From Ceraceosorus guamensis (lineage: Eukaryota > Basidiomycota > Exobasidiomycetes > Ceraceosorales > Ceraceosoraceae), in assembly GCF_003144195.1 (NCBI RefSeq), contig NW_020290031.1:132635-196634 (forward strand): a stretch of DNA of 64,000 nt. The letters run 5' to 3'. This document shows positions 22,858 to 33,849 of the stretch, one piece after another. Position 1 is the first letter of the stretch; every line of letters starts with the position of its first letter. The notes beneath the pieces are model-generated. The model had not been told where the DNA came from, did not search any database, and saw nothing but the letters and a program-made list of their open reading frames with translations. A program made the translations under genes and the position numbers.

Positions 22858-24141
22858 ATGACATCGACATATCGATCTCCTCCACTGCACGATCCACTCA
22901 GGTACAACATTTGGATCCCAGCTTCCGATGGCAGCAGACTCGCCGCTTGGTTCTGCCCGGCTCAGGTCTCTGGCTCTTTATCTGGGCGCAAAAGACCTGT
23001 AGTGGTGTGCGCTGGCGGTCTGGGCGTCATCAAAGTACGTTTGCTTGTTTCGCTTGCACGGAAATTCGATACGACGACACAGAGAGCGGGGCTGTGCTGA
23101 CCAAGGACAATGTCGTCTTTCGTCGATGTAGGAGATGAGGTTGCCAGCTTACATATCCGCCTTTTCGAGCGCTGCGTATCACTGCGTCGCATTTGATTAT
23201 CGATGCTTTGGAGAGTCCACAGGAAGGCCGAGACAGTTGCTGGATTTTGAGAGCCAGCAAGCAGATTGGAAATCCGTTATTGAATGGGTCGTGGTGAATG
23301 GGCAGAGCGAAGGGGCGAGGGGCGGACCCGAGGGCTCAAAGGATTCCGTGACGGTAGCCCCATCCGCACTTGCGGGAGATTCCTTGCCGAATCTCTCAGA
23401 TCTCATCGACCCGACGCAGATCGCCCTGTTTGGCACTTCCTTTGGCGGAGGGCATGTGATCAAGCTGTCTTCGCAGCTCCCTGCACTAGGTTTGCCCGTC
23501 AAATGCTCCATCTCTCAATGTCCATTCACGGACGGCTACGCTTCCAGCAAGACGGTCAAGAGCATCTACGCGAAGCTTTACCTCGGAATTTGGGGAGCGA
23601 CGGATAAGGTCAGTGCCGTGGTGCGCGGCAAGGACGCTCCTCCGATCACGATACCCTTGGCGGCGAAAGATGGCCAGCGTGAGTCGAGAAACCCGGTGGG
23701 GGGGCGCGACGGGACTCCCTGCCGGTAGCCTAGAGGGGGCTCAATCGGCTGACACTTTCAAGATGTGACTGGTTCACATTGATGAATTCCCTCGCAGCTG
23801 CGCTGATGAATGCTCCAGACGTCTATGCGAACTACATTTCCCAACTACCAGCCTCCATCAAGGACAATTTCGTCAATGCGGTGTCTGCGCGAACAGCTCT
23901 CTCTATTCCTTTTCTGGTGCCAGGCTCCTACGCAGCTTCCGTCCAAATCCCCATCTTGTATGCTATATGCGGTCAGGACTCGGTGGCGCCTGCTCAGACC
24001 ACCAAAAAGTACGCGCAGAAGAGCGCAAGAGGAGAAATCGCGTGGTTCGAAGAGGAGGGTCATTTTGATCTGTATCAGGGACAAGGGCTGGAAAGGGCTA
24101 CTAGGAGATATGTACAGTTTCTTCAGGCACACTTGAAATGA
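22858..24141 (+). CDS. Alpha/beta hydrolase, fungal polyketide-transferase/S15-like type
   Basis: Three exons, 22858-23034, 23132-23678 and 23798-24141, join in phase to 355 residues. The fold markers are in order: an early strand and oxyanion region (RPVVVCAGGLGVIK), the strand FDYRCFGESTG at about 90, the nucleophile elbow GTSFGG with Ser near 162, an acid in CGQDSVAP near Asp 301, and the histidine in EEGHFDLYQ near 330. This forms a complete Ser-Asp-His triad. The FDYR.FGES.G and GTSFGGGHVI combination is shared by a family that includes fungal polyketide transferases and bacterial-type hydrolases of small acyl substrates. The substrate cannot be read from the sequence. There is no signal peptide or membrane segment, so it is probably cytosolic. 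No polyketide synthase or other biosynthetic gene is nearby, so a secondary-metabolite role has no support from context. Confidence 0.8.
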
Positions 24142-25562
24142 AGAGTGGTCGGTAGTCTCGCTCTATACCTCGCCCTTGTGCGAGCGCTGATGTGATACCA
24201 GACTTGCTCTTCGCTCACGACTCGTGAGGCCTTTACGCAGCCGACTGCTTCGCTGCACGCTTGCGGCATGCACACCCCAGGTTGCTAGATTGCTCCGCTC
24301 GAAGCTATTGACTCGGGTGATGCCTCTTGGCTGCCAAGCATGAAGGATCCCTGATGACGGTTCTGTTCGTGTCCACCGGCATGTGAAATCATATGATGTG
24401 ACAACTGACGAGGGGCCAAATCGAGCGCCGGTCATGCAGCAGCCGAGTGGGAAGGCAACGTCGAGACGGGAATTCCGATTCAGGATTAGCTCGATTCAAG
24501 ATTGCAGATCCAGCGCCCTAGCCGCTTTGTTATTGTATTCTGCGCAGCAAACAAGAATCCGTCAAGACTCCCTATTGAAATCAAGAATCCGAGTGCGTTG
24601 CGGTAAGTCGACGTTCAAATATTTGTCGCTTTCGAGTCAGAGTTGTGCCTTTCAATCACGAATCTTGAGCAGTCGTGAAACCTTTCGATTTTGCTTTGAA
24701 GTCTGCTGAAGGGCCTATGCATGCATGCATGCAAATCTTGAATGATGTGCAGTCGCGCGCAGACGCCCACGCAAACGCCCACGCCCACGTCCACTTCTGC
24801 TCTGATGTGCTGCTCGGTCTTGCCTTGCTGCATGGATCGATGCTGCTGGGCGCACTCACTGGGACTGCATGCGCGTGCGGTCGCGTCGCGGCAGGAAGCG
24901 CGCCGCACACACTCGTGACTCAAAACAATCGTGAGTATATATAGCTCCCAATCAAAAGCACGCACTCCGCCAGACTGGTAGGTATACAGCCGTGAGTACT
25001 ACAAAAGTGCAGCAGGCAGCGTCAGAGAGCGGAATGCAGTGACATCTATACGAAGAAGGCGAATAGTCACGAGTCCATGCAGTAGTCATGCATGTCGCGC
25101 GAGGACCAAAGCAAGCCCATGCAAGCCGGCCGCGTTCGTCCATCGCGCGCGCGCGGTCGTCGGAGTCCTTTCTTTGGTCTGCACCGCGCGGTGCGTGTCA
25201 TCGTGGCTGCATATTACGTCGCGTGGGTCCAGCCATGGAAGTGGATGATGTGTTGTAAGTCCTGAGTCACGAGTGGTGGGTATGAATGCACCGCACATAC
25301 CACACACCAGCCTTCATCATCCTGCCAGGCCAGCTGTCGTCGCCGCTCTTTCACAAAGTGCTTTCCTTCTCTACTCGACCTCAGCTTCACCCCTCTCAAT
25401 TCTCTGCCACTCTCTCGATCAGTCGACCCATCTTTGCGCGCACGCTCCCCCCCTTCCGCTTCCTCTCTTGCCTCTATCTGCCGCCCCACCTTTAGGCCCG
25501 CGCGTTCATCTTATAACAAGCTTAGCTGCCTGGTCGCCTTGTCTGCGACAGACGACTGAAAC
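24142..25562. other. Intergenic region rich in the dispersed motif
   Basis: No gene was supported. The region carries several copies of the GTGAATC/GTGACTC-type motif (24214-24228, 24652-24682, 24909-24937, about 25069-25080, about 25262-25272) and a short TGCA run (24716-24733). From about 25340 to 25500 the + strand is C/T-rich and probably forms the promoter and leader of the SH3 gene. Confidence 0.5.
24716..24733. repeat. TGCA short tandem run
   Basis: About four copies of ATGC/TGCA occur in a row. It is self-complementary and lies in intergenic DNA. Confidence 0.6.
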
Positions 25563-27917
25563 ATGGCGACGACGGTCGCAAGCAGTGTGAACCCATCTGC
25601 GGATGCAACCGCAGCGCAAAGCTCCCCGGCTGGCCTGGAAAGGAGTGAGCAAAGCAAGGCAGACGAGATGGGGCAAAGCATGCAGAAAGAAGGAACTCTG
25701 ATGACCCAAGAGCAAAGCGTAAGGGCGGCTGAGACGCCGAATGCAGGGCTGCAGGAGCGTCCAGCTGAGGAAGAAAGCATGGAAACTCTGGCGGAGACGC
25801 CGAACGAGGGCACTTTTCCAACTCAGAGTACGCCTTTGAGCTCCAAAGCGGAAGTGCTCGAGGACGCTGGCGCTACGCAGGCTCGTATGGGTCCTGCAAA
25901 CACCAGACAGGCCTCGGACTCCCCTCTGATCACGCAGATGGCCCAGACGATGCTGGATGGTAGTCCCTCGCAAAATAACCACACACCGCTACCGCAGTCC
26001 GCCTTCTCTACCACTTCTAGCAGCGGCACCAACGAGAGTGAGTCGAGGCTTCGCGCAGCGCAAGGTGCTGCACTGCTCGTCAAGCTCACTCGTTCCAATG
26101 GTCCTCGGAACCTGTTTGTCTCGTCTCTACCAGTCCCTTCGTATCTCTTGGCTTCGCCTGCGTCTGCGCTTTCCAGTTCTCACTACACTCCGCTCACATC
26201 CTCGGGGTTCAAGAGTCACAATCATCCATTGTTGGATCAGTCGCCTCTACCCGCGACGCCAGCTGCCGGTCTGGCTCTGAGCGGGGCAGCTCATCGAGGC
26301 TCTCACCCCGGTCCTTCGGCCACTTCGAACGCGAGCGGAGCCTCTGCAGCTGCGGCGCACCAATTCCTGTCGCAGACAGGCAGGCGCCCTTCAATGACGT
26401 CCAGCACATCGAGCAAATCTTTGGCGCCTTTGTTGGAAGGCGCAGAGGCCCAGTATCCTTCGCCTAGCGGAGGGTTTGTGCCGCCTCGCGTCGAAGAGAG
26501 GTGGAGCCTGGGCCCGGTACCCACCAAGGTGGCACCTAGTGGCGTAAGCTCTGCCGCTCCAACTTCTGCCGGACAGGGTACGCAGGATGATGCGGTGGCT
26601 CAAATTGAACATAGCGAAGCGAGGAAGGCAGGTGCTACTTCTGCAGAAGCATCAACTTCAAGCGCACTCTTGCCAGATGGCCCTACCTCTCAGACTGGGA
26701 CTGGAAACGTGAGTTTGAATAAAGATCGAGCTGGTCAGGACAGTGTGAGATGTTGGACTTGCTGCCACTCTCTGAGGCTGGTTGCAAAGATAATCGGTTA
26801 CGAGAGCAGCGATCTGACGCTGCCTGCTTGTACGCTTCAGAGACCTCTGTCTACCTACTCCACTACATCGGCGGCTTCGGGATCAGGACGTCGGAGTAGC
26901 AGGTCGGGTGGACCTCCTACTCGGCCTCCAAGCTTGCCTCCTTCCGATGCCGCAGCAGGGATCCAAGCCTCGGGTCTCTCCAGCTCGTCGAGGCCCGGGT
27001 CGCGCAGAACAAGTCGGGTACTGGACGGCGGTACATCAGGTGCCAGTCCGAAAGGTCTCCGACCTCTTTCGACTCACGCGCCGGGCACGTCTGGCGAGAG
27101 CAGGAGGATGAGCACTTCGGCCTCCCCGAGCGGGGCCGCGTCCAATCTAGGAAGCAGCCCGCTTCGACATTCGCGCGTCGTCTTGCCGCCGGCTGCCACA
27201 GTCGAGTCTCCTGAGACCGAAGCGCAGAGTGCGCAGCAGAAAGGAGGATCTATCGAGAGCGGATCGAGGGATTCCCAAAGCGCAGGCACCTACCCTCCGC
27301 CAAAAAGAGCATCTCGAAGAGAATCGCAGCAAACGGACGAGGATGCTTTGGCAGCCGTCTCTTCCGGACGCTCGGCTAGCCCTGCCCCTCGTGCCGATCT
27401 CTCGCGACGAACGTCGAAAGCGGAAACGTTCGCTCGTCAATCGGTCACACTGTCCATGCTGCGGATCAGAGACTTTGGATTTCCAGAGGAAGATCCTCGG
27501 CATTTTGGAGCAAGAGACGTGTCTGCGCCTCAACAGGGCGGCAGAGGCGGTGCGGGTGCGGGTGCGGGTGCGAGCGCAATGTTTGCAGGAGAGGCGGGAG
27601 AGGAGGAAGAGAGCGCGTGGCCGAATGCGGACGCCTCTACGATGTCGGACGAAGAAGAGGAGGAGGAGGGCAACGATGGTGGGCTACGACCCGGTATTTA
27701 TTCCGCAGCGTACGATTTCCAGGCCGAGTCGGAGCACGAATTGACGGTGGTTTCGGGCACCAGGGTGAGGGTTGTTGGAGCGCTGGAAGGGGGCTGGGCT
27801 ATTGCAGAGATTTATGCAGAGAACAAGCAGGGCGATGTGACGGGTCAGGAAGAAGAGGGAACGAAGAGGGGTCTCGTACCTGAAGCCTACCTGGAGTGGT
27901 TAGAGGAGGATACTTGA
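25563..27917 (+). CDS. Disordered protein with C-terminal SH3 domain (Nbp2/Skb5-like candidate)
   Basis: A frame from ATG 25563 runs to 27917 (784 residues). A 132-nt segment, 26709-26840, has GTGAGT and a polypyrimidine-CAG end at codon boundaries and is very likely an intron. Its removal joins TSQTGTGN to RPLSTYSTTS and gives 740 residues. Most of the protein is Ser/Gly/Pro-rich and disordered. A conserved-looking patch VTLSMLRIRDFGFPEEDPRHFG precedes a typical SH3 domain at the C-terminus: SAAYDFQAESEHELTVVSG, then GGWAIAEI and GLVPEAYLEWL. In yeasts, Nbp2/Skb5 proteins with one terminal SH3 domain of this kind scaffold kinases and phosphatases of stress and cell-polarity MAPK pathways. 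Assignment to that family is inference from the SH3 type and position. SH3 domains bind PxxP peptides. The SH3 domain is certain, but the ortholog name is not. Confidence 0.8.
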   Translation: MATTVASSVNPSADATAAQSSPAGLERSEQSKADEMGQSMQKEGTLMTQEQSVRAAETPNAGLQERPAEEESMETLAETPNEGTFPTQSTPLSSKAEVLEDAGATQARMGPANTRQASDSPLITQMAQTMLDGSPSQNNHTPLPQSAFSTTSSSGTNESESRLRAAQGAALLVKLTRSNGPRNLFVSSLPVPSYLLASPASALSSSHYTPLTSSGFKSHNHPLLDQSPLPATPAAGLALSGAAHRGSHPGPSATSNASGASAAAAHQFLSQTGRRPSMTSSTSSKSLAPLLEGAEAQYPSPSGGFVPPRVEERWSLGPVPTKVAPSGVSSAAPTSAGQGTQDDAVAQIEHSEARKAGATSAEASTSSALLPDGPTSQTGTGNVSLNKDRAGQDSVRCWTCCHSLRLVAKIIGYESSDLTLPACTLQRPLSTYSTTSAASGSGRRSSRSGGPPTRPPSLPPSDAAAGIQASGLSSSSRPGSRRTSRVLDGGTSGASPKGLRPLSTHAPGTSGESRRMSTSASPSGAASNLGSSPLRHSRVVLPPAATVESPETEAQSAQQKGGSIESGSRDSQSAGTYPPPKRASRRESQQTDEDALAAVSSGRSASPAPRADLSRRTSKAETFARQSVTLSMLRIRDFGFPEEDPRHFGARDVSAPQQGGRGGAGAGAGASAMFAGEAGEEEESAWPNADASTMSDEEEEEEGNDGGLRPGIYSAAYDFQAESEHELTVVSGTRVRVVGALEGGWAIAEIYAENKQGDVTGQEEEGTKRGLVPEAYLEWLEEDT
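27548..27573 (+). repeat. GGTGCG microsatellite inside SH3 gene
   Basis: A short run of GGTGCG units encodes Gly-Ala repeats just before the acidic stretch that leads into the SH3 domain. It is the same unit type as the tract in the WW gene. Confidence 0.6.
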
Positions 27918-28586
27918 GAGGGTCTAGTGATGACAGAGACGTTTCCCTGGCAATTTAAGCGGCACCGCAGTCGCTTCTTGCGCAATCGAGTACTGCAACC
28001 AGCAGCCCTGTAATGGTCATGCTTATCCCTCTTGACCTCACCACGCATCGAACGTGATCCTGAGCGATCGTCTGCGAGCATTGCGGGCAAATGAGCAAGA
28101 GCGTGGCATACAGAAAGCGAGCTGCATCATCATCTGCGCCTTGCATATCCTTTTGCTCATAACGGGCTCGCCGGTTCGTGGCGCCCTAGAGTGTGTAGCA
28201 CAGGAAGAGTCTCAACGGTGCAAAATCGGGCGTGCTATCTACGCGAAATTAAACCACGCCCCAACACCCCACAAAACGAGCTGCAAATGTACGACGGGAG
28301 ATTGCGCGTTGCAAACAAGAGGGTTTTGCATGAAAGCGAAAAGTGGCGTTCGACATGAAGCTTGTGATTTAGCGGATGGGCGGATGGATGCTCCAAAGGG
28401 GGGGAGGAGCCGGATGAGAGGTGTAAACTTGTACAGAGGCGTCACATTTCCTCGTCGCTGGATGGAGGGCACGATGATGAGTCAGCACATGGTCGAGGTA
28501 AGCCTTTTCCATCACTCCGACCCGCCAATCAGTTCTCGTATCGTCTTGCGCACCTCGACGCACGTTCCTGCGCGAATGCAAGCAAC
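27918..28586. other. Convergent intergenic region
   Basis: This is the 3' regions of the SH3 gene (+) and Ctr9 (-). Frames on the + strand continue as antisense shadows into the Ctr9 tail. No gene was supported. A small terminal Ctr9 exon here cannot be excluded, because the Ctr9 stop overlaps a GTGAGT donor-like sequence. Confidence 0.45.
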
Positions 28587-31500
28587 TCACCTATCGATCA
28601 AATCCTCTTCCTTTGCTCTTCTCATCCTAGGCTTCTTCCTAACCGGAGCGTCTTCATTCTCCTCTTCGCCCATCTCGCCCTCCTGCCCCTCATCATCCCC
28701 CCTGCTCTTTTTCTTCTTTTTTCTGCTCATCTTCAACGCTCTTTTTGCTTCCTTCCTGGCCCTCTTCTCCTCTTTGCGTCTCTCTCTAGCTTCCTGATCC
28801 ACATCCTCATCATCATCCACCACTCCCTCGTCCGACAATCCGTACCCATCCTCCCCCTCCTCCTCTTCCTGCTCATCCCTTTCCCTCTCGCTCTCGCTCG
28901 TCTCAATCTCGCTCTCCGCTCCGCTCTTCTTCTTTCTTCTGCTCTTTCCTCCCGACGATCCTTTTCTCTCTTTGCCCGCACCCGCGCCGCCGGCCTCGCT
29001 CTTCCGAGGTCTGGGCAGCTTCACCTCCTCAGGTGGAGGTTCCCACGTGACAACCTGCGCTCTAGCCTGCCTTCTCGCCTCGCTCAGAATCCTAGCCTCT
29101 TCCGCCTGCCTGGCCAACTGCCTCTCCTTTTCCAGCAATTTTTCAGCTTCCGCCTCTCTCTTTCGCTCCGCCACAGACAAGGCGTCGGCAAGCTTGCGAG
29201 CTTCGTACTCTTCTTGCGCTGCAATGTGCTCCGGAGCCGTGCGCAGTAAGGAAGAAGAGGCGTACAGCTCTCGTTGCTCCACCATCTCTGCTGGCACGTA
29301 CGATAGACGTCCAGCTTTGGCTTCGGGAAGCAATTCAGAAAAGATGCTGGCCCACAAAAAGAGCAATCGAGGGCGTGGTCAGCTTTGTGCATCCGAGCGT
29401 TCTGTTCGTACAGACCCAGCCACGCAAGCATCGCGGAAGCTCGACTCGAACTCACCTCTGAGCATCCTGCACAGCTTTTGCAGCATCACTGAGCTGCTTC
29501 ACGCTCCTCGCCTCGGGAGGCAGCTCAAAGAGCAACTGCAAAGCCTTGTGCCTGATGACCGCCTCATTGTACCTCAGGTAATTCCTCTCCAAATTCGCGC
29601 TGCTCGTATTCCTCAGTTCCAGCACATCCAGCGCTTCCCTGAGGTGGCCCACGGCTCTTTCGAGGTGAACATACGACTTGCTGCGCAAGCCCAACCGGTA
29701 GTGCGGACGAGAAAGGTAGGTGGAGATGGACACGTTCTGAATGCCCAATTGAGAAAAACGAAATGCTGCGCCTTCGTACTGGAAACGATTCGGATCAAGG
29801 TCAGACGATTGCGGCTTGCTCGCCTGGGATGTCAAAGAGGCGTCCAAAGACTCACAGCTCTAAGTGCGCCCTCGAAGTCTTCCCGAAGCATGAGGGCGTG
29901 TCCGAGGCAGACGAGCACGCTAGGGTCCTCCCTGACGTCCTTGACGCGACCGAGCAGCGCAATAGCCGTATCGGCCGACTCTCTTCTCCTCTCATCGTTT
30001 TCCTGCACGCCGGCCAATTCGTGCAGGATGCCTTCAGCAGAAAGGATGGCGAGGGCCTGCGCTGCGAATGCGCACTTCGGATCTAGCGCTAGCGCCTTGT
30101 CCAACAGATCGATGGACCTCGCCATGCTCCTATTGCGCACCTTTTTCGCTTCCCCGGCCGCATTGCCACCGCTTCCCGAAACGGCTTTGAGTGCGCTCAG
30201 ATGGCCAAGGTGGTAATAGGTCCAGCCCAGCGTTGCAAGGATGAAAGGATCGACCTGCGCAGCATCCCTCACGCCCCTCGCATTGTTCTGTCCTCCGAAC
30301 AGCGTAGGTCCAGGCGCCTGGCTTCCGTAAAATAGCTGCGCAAACGATTCCTTAATATTCTCCCACAACGGAGGACTGGGCGAAGCTGGCATTTCGCCAG
30401 AGAGAAAGACGGCATAGGTCAGGCGCGTGTCAAAGTTGGAAGGGTCCGAAAGTAGCGCTTCTTTGAAGAGAGCATCGGCAGAACGCGTGATCTCCTTTTC
30501 GCCTCGCGCACTGGCAGACGTGGCCTGCAAGAGCGCAAGTCGCACCTTGGCATCGACGTACTCCGTGTGCGCAGACAAGACCGCTTCGTATGCCGAGGTG
30601 GCATCGCGAAGATTCTCGACCGAGCCTCCTATCTCCAGAGCTCGTGCCAGATTGTACAGCGCGGTGGTTTTTTCGGCGTCCAAGAGACCCGAAGAAGAGG
30701 AGGTCGTGGTGCTCGCTGCGCGCGAAGCTTCGTACGTCTTGGCTTCCTCTAGCGCGCTCTGCAAATGTCGAATGGCACTGCTGAGCGTGCTCGACCTTAG
30801 CTGAGCGTCCGATGAGCTCTCCATAGCCATGATACCGTGCAGAGCGCCCAAATTGTTTCGCAAGCGCACGAGGAGCACCGTGTTGCCTTCCTCGTCCTTC
30901 CCCTTGGTGTGCGAGCGACCAAGCAGCACCGCTCGCAGTGCAGCAATGTAAGCGCTGCAAGCCGAAGAGAGGTTAGGTCGAGCACCGCTTTGCCAGAGCT
31001 CGGCCAGCTGTACGTGTATCAGAGGATCATCGCCCAGCTTTGCCATGCCCTCCAAGCTCCTGACCGACAGTGCTTCTCCGACCAGTGGGCTCCTCGCCAG
31101 CACAAGCGCATGGTCCAGCTCCTGCGTCTCGTTTGAAGCTTCCAGAGACTTCTCCTCTAGTCCATCGTCTGGTACTCTGCCCCGGGTGATGAGCCTAGCA
31201 GCTTGGACGGCTCTCAAGCATCTCTCCAAAAGCGGTCTGGCTTTTTCCCTATCCGCCTCCCTTTCCGACGCCGTAGCGCCAGGATGAGAAGAAGCTCTCA
31301 AGGAAGCCAAGAGCAGGGCGCACTCCATGGTGCCGCTCAACTTGTTGGAAGATGCGCCGCTGTGACGATTGAGAAGCTCCTCCAGCGCAGCTATCGCACC
31401 CAGCGGTTCCCCTCGAACCACTTGCATTTGAGCTAAGCTTAACGTGGCCAAAGCCTGTCCAGCTTGCAACTCTTCGCTTGCCGCATTGCTGCTGGCGCCA

Positions 31501-32843
31501 GCAGCAGCAGCAGCAGCAGAAGAGTGGAAAGATTCGATGACTCGAGTATAGTATCTCTGAGCAAAAGCTCTCAATTCCAAATTGTCCACTCCACCAATCG
31601 ACGCTTCTGGCGCCTCTTCATCCACCAAAGCCGCCAAGTGCGCCGTACGCGCAAAAAGCAGTTGAGCTTGGATCAAGACGGATTTAGAATCGGCACGCTG
31701 GATGGCATGTTCGCCCAATTTGAGCGCTTTGGCATACTCTGCTCGAGCCCACTCGGTACCGCGCGTCGCTACCTCTACGGATGCTCGAGTGGTGATGTGA
31801 TCCGCCAAGGCGCAAGCAGTCGTAGCGATGGTATTGTCCAACTTCCAAGCTTTCTGTATGCTTGACAAGGCATGAGCGTACGCTTCTGCCCTGACCGAAT
31901 CCTCGACTGATGCGCTTTTGGCAGGTGCACCCGTCGAGGGATCAATGGGCGTTTGCAGGCTCTTTGCAATTTGAAGGGAAGAGAGTCCCAAGAGCAGGCT
32001 GGAAGCTGCATTGTTTGGATCGACGGAGACTGCTCTGCTCCAGGCTCTTCTCGCTTCTGCTTGCCTTCCCATTCCCCAAAGTGCCAATCCGATACCGACT
32101 CGAGGATCGGGGCCTTTCCAATTGTGCCACTTGTACCGGTTGGAAGTAGGCGCTGACCAATCCGTATCGTGCGCTTCCGTTTCGGATTGCTTTTTGGCTC
32201 GAGCATTCTGCGCAAGCACGATGCTCAAAGCTTCCTGGTAAAGCTTGAGGGCGAGGGGATAAGCTCTTTTGCGCAAGAGGCAACACGCTTTGCCTAGGAT
32301 GGCGATGGGGTGAGAGCGCCTTGCGGGCATGGACAGCACAGAGTCGAATAGACGCAGAGCTTCTTCATTCCTTCCTTGAGCTGATAGCAGCAGCGCTTTG
32401 GAGAGCGTGCACCCGACCATGCCCGAAGTCTTTCCAGATTTACTACTAACGAACTCGATGTCCTGTTGCGCCTTGCCAGCTCTTCCCAGCGCGACGTCTT
32501 TGGTGGGCAATCCTTGAATCTGTTGAAACTTTGCATCGTTCAAGATCATCTTTGGAAGCGTTCGAGCATCGCTGATGTAGAGTGCGACGAGCATGGAATG
32601 AACATTCATCACGTCTGATCGATTGGAAATGTGTTCGGCAGCTCGATTGAGCAGAGATTGAGCTTCTTCTCGACGGCCTTGATCGAACAGAGCTACGGCT
32701 ACTTGCGTCCAGTACGACGATTCCGGCTTCTCCCCTTCCAACAGGTACATCAACTCATCCTCGAACGGCGGTAGGGGATCCAGGTTGATGGGGAATTCGG
32801 AGTCTCCCCCGACTAGCAGCAACAATTGAGCGTTGGACGCCAT
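28587..32843 (-). CDS. CTR9: Ctr9, TPR subunit of the Paf1 transcription-elongation complex
   Basis: Three exons, 32843-29856, 29778-29456 and 29346-28587, join in phase to 1356 residues. The N-terminus matches Ctr9 closely (INLDPLPPFEDELMYLLEGE, then SSYWTQVAVALFDQGRREEA). Many TPR helices follow, including ILGKACCLLRKRAYPLALKLYQEAL and RVGIGLALWGMGRQAEARRAW. Exon 3 is a long Glu/Lys coiled coil (IAAQEEYEARKLADALSVAE), then an acidic-basic tail ending RRAKEEDLIDR. Ctr9 scaffolds Paf1C on RNA polymerase II and supports H2B ubiquitination and H3K4/K36 methylation in the nucleus. The protein is longer than yeast Ctr9 (1077), mainly through Ser/Ala/Gly-rich insertions between TPRs and the charged tail. 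An earlier in-frame start exists upstream, but ATG 32843 directly begins the conserved region. The stop (AGG TGA) overlaps a donor-like GTGAGT, so one more tiny exon is possible. Confidence 0.92.
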
Positions 32844-33849
32844 CTTGAAAAGCCCCCGTCGCGATTGATGGCGATGACGATGTATGGATGGTGCGATGAA
32901 TTGTGCTTGTATGCGCCGGGAAGCAGGCGAGGCGGAGCTCGAGAGGGTGTGCCCGTCACTCGGTCTCGCAGGCTTGACACTGTGGGTCGAGCCAAGATTT
33001 GACGAGCGATGCACCAGCCACGCGCGAGGCTGTCGAGTAGTGAGCGGCCGCTGAAGTTGGAAGAGGTGCGGGCGGTGCGAGTTCGATCCCAATCTTGAAT
33101 CTTGAATCTGAATCCGTACACCGACTCACGACTCAAGCCTCACACTGTTGTGACTCTCGAGTTGACCGCGACCGACGCGCGAGATCATCCGTGTCCTCGC
33201 GCGGATCCATCATGCTTTTCCAACCAACGATCACGTGACATGACGCGCCCGCCGAGACTCAGACTCAAACTGCCATGCAGCCGCGCGTGTCGCTCTTTTT
33301 GGCTGGCGCCGAGCAAGAGCGATGGTGAATGCAGTTGCTGCTGTTTGTTGCGCGGGCAGGCGCGACATCATGGGAGATGCTGCCCACAGTATACCGGTAC
33401 CGTACAGCAGCAGTCACTGAGTGCAGTACATGCAGCATGCAGCAGGCTCGCGCGCACGCAGGGATGATGGATGTTGCACAGACAAACAGACTGGAAGCTA
33501 AATAAGTCGCGAGTCGTGAGTGTGGGAAGCCCACGCATTCACGAACCCGCTCTTTTCTTCACTCAACCTCAAGACCGAGCGAGGTTGTGTGACTCCAAGG
33601 CGCTTTGGCTGATCGATCAGTCAGAGTGAAAGGTGCGGATGCAAGAGTCCTCAGCGTAGAGTCATCCGATCGCGCTTGCTATGAGTGCCGCCGCCGCCGC
33701 CAATTGCTTGCAGGAAGAGATAGCCATCAGTAACAACATCGGATTCAGCTAGCACGGGCGCATGTTCACTCGACTACCCTTCTCCTCGTCACCCATCAGA
33801 TAGCATCAGCATCAGCATCAACCTCCACGCACTGAAGCGTAACCAAGAC
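32844..33849. promoter_or_regulatory. Divergent Ctr9/FHA intergenic region with motif cluster
   Basis: About 1 kb separates the start codons of Ctr9 (-) and the FHA gene (+), so both promoters lie here. It contains the clearest cluster of the dispersed motif (33091-33158) and another copy at 33505-33527. A GTTCGATCCC tRNA-B-box-like string at 33081 has no matching A box or cloverleaf and is not a tRNA. No other gene is visible. Confidence 0.4.
33091..33158. repeat. Dense cluster of the dispersed TGAATC/TGACTC motif
   Basis: Two perfect 7-nt steps of AATCTTG are followed by AATCTG and AATCC, and then by GACTCACGACTCAAG and TGTGACTCTCGAG. The cluster shows both flavours of the motif side by side. 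It lies midway between two divergent start codons, about 250 nt from Ctr9 and 700 nt from the FHA gene. Confidence 0.6.

Noticed and set aside
33076-33095. tRNA B-box-like string GTTCGATCCC
   Set aside because: No A box at the right distance and no acceptor-stem complementarity; it lies next to the motif repeat.
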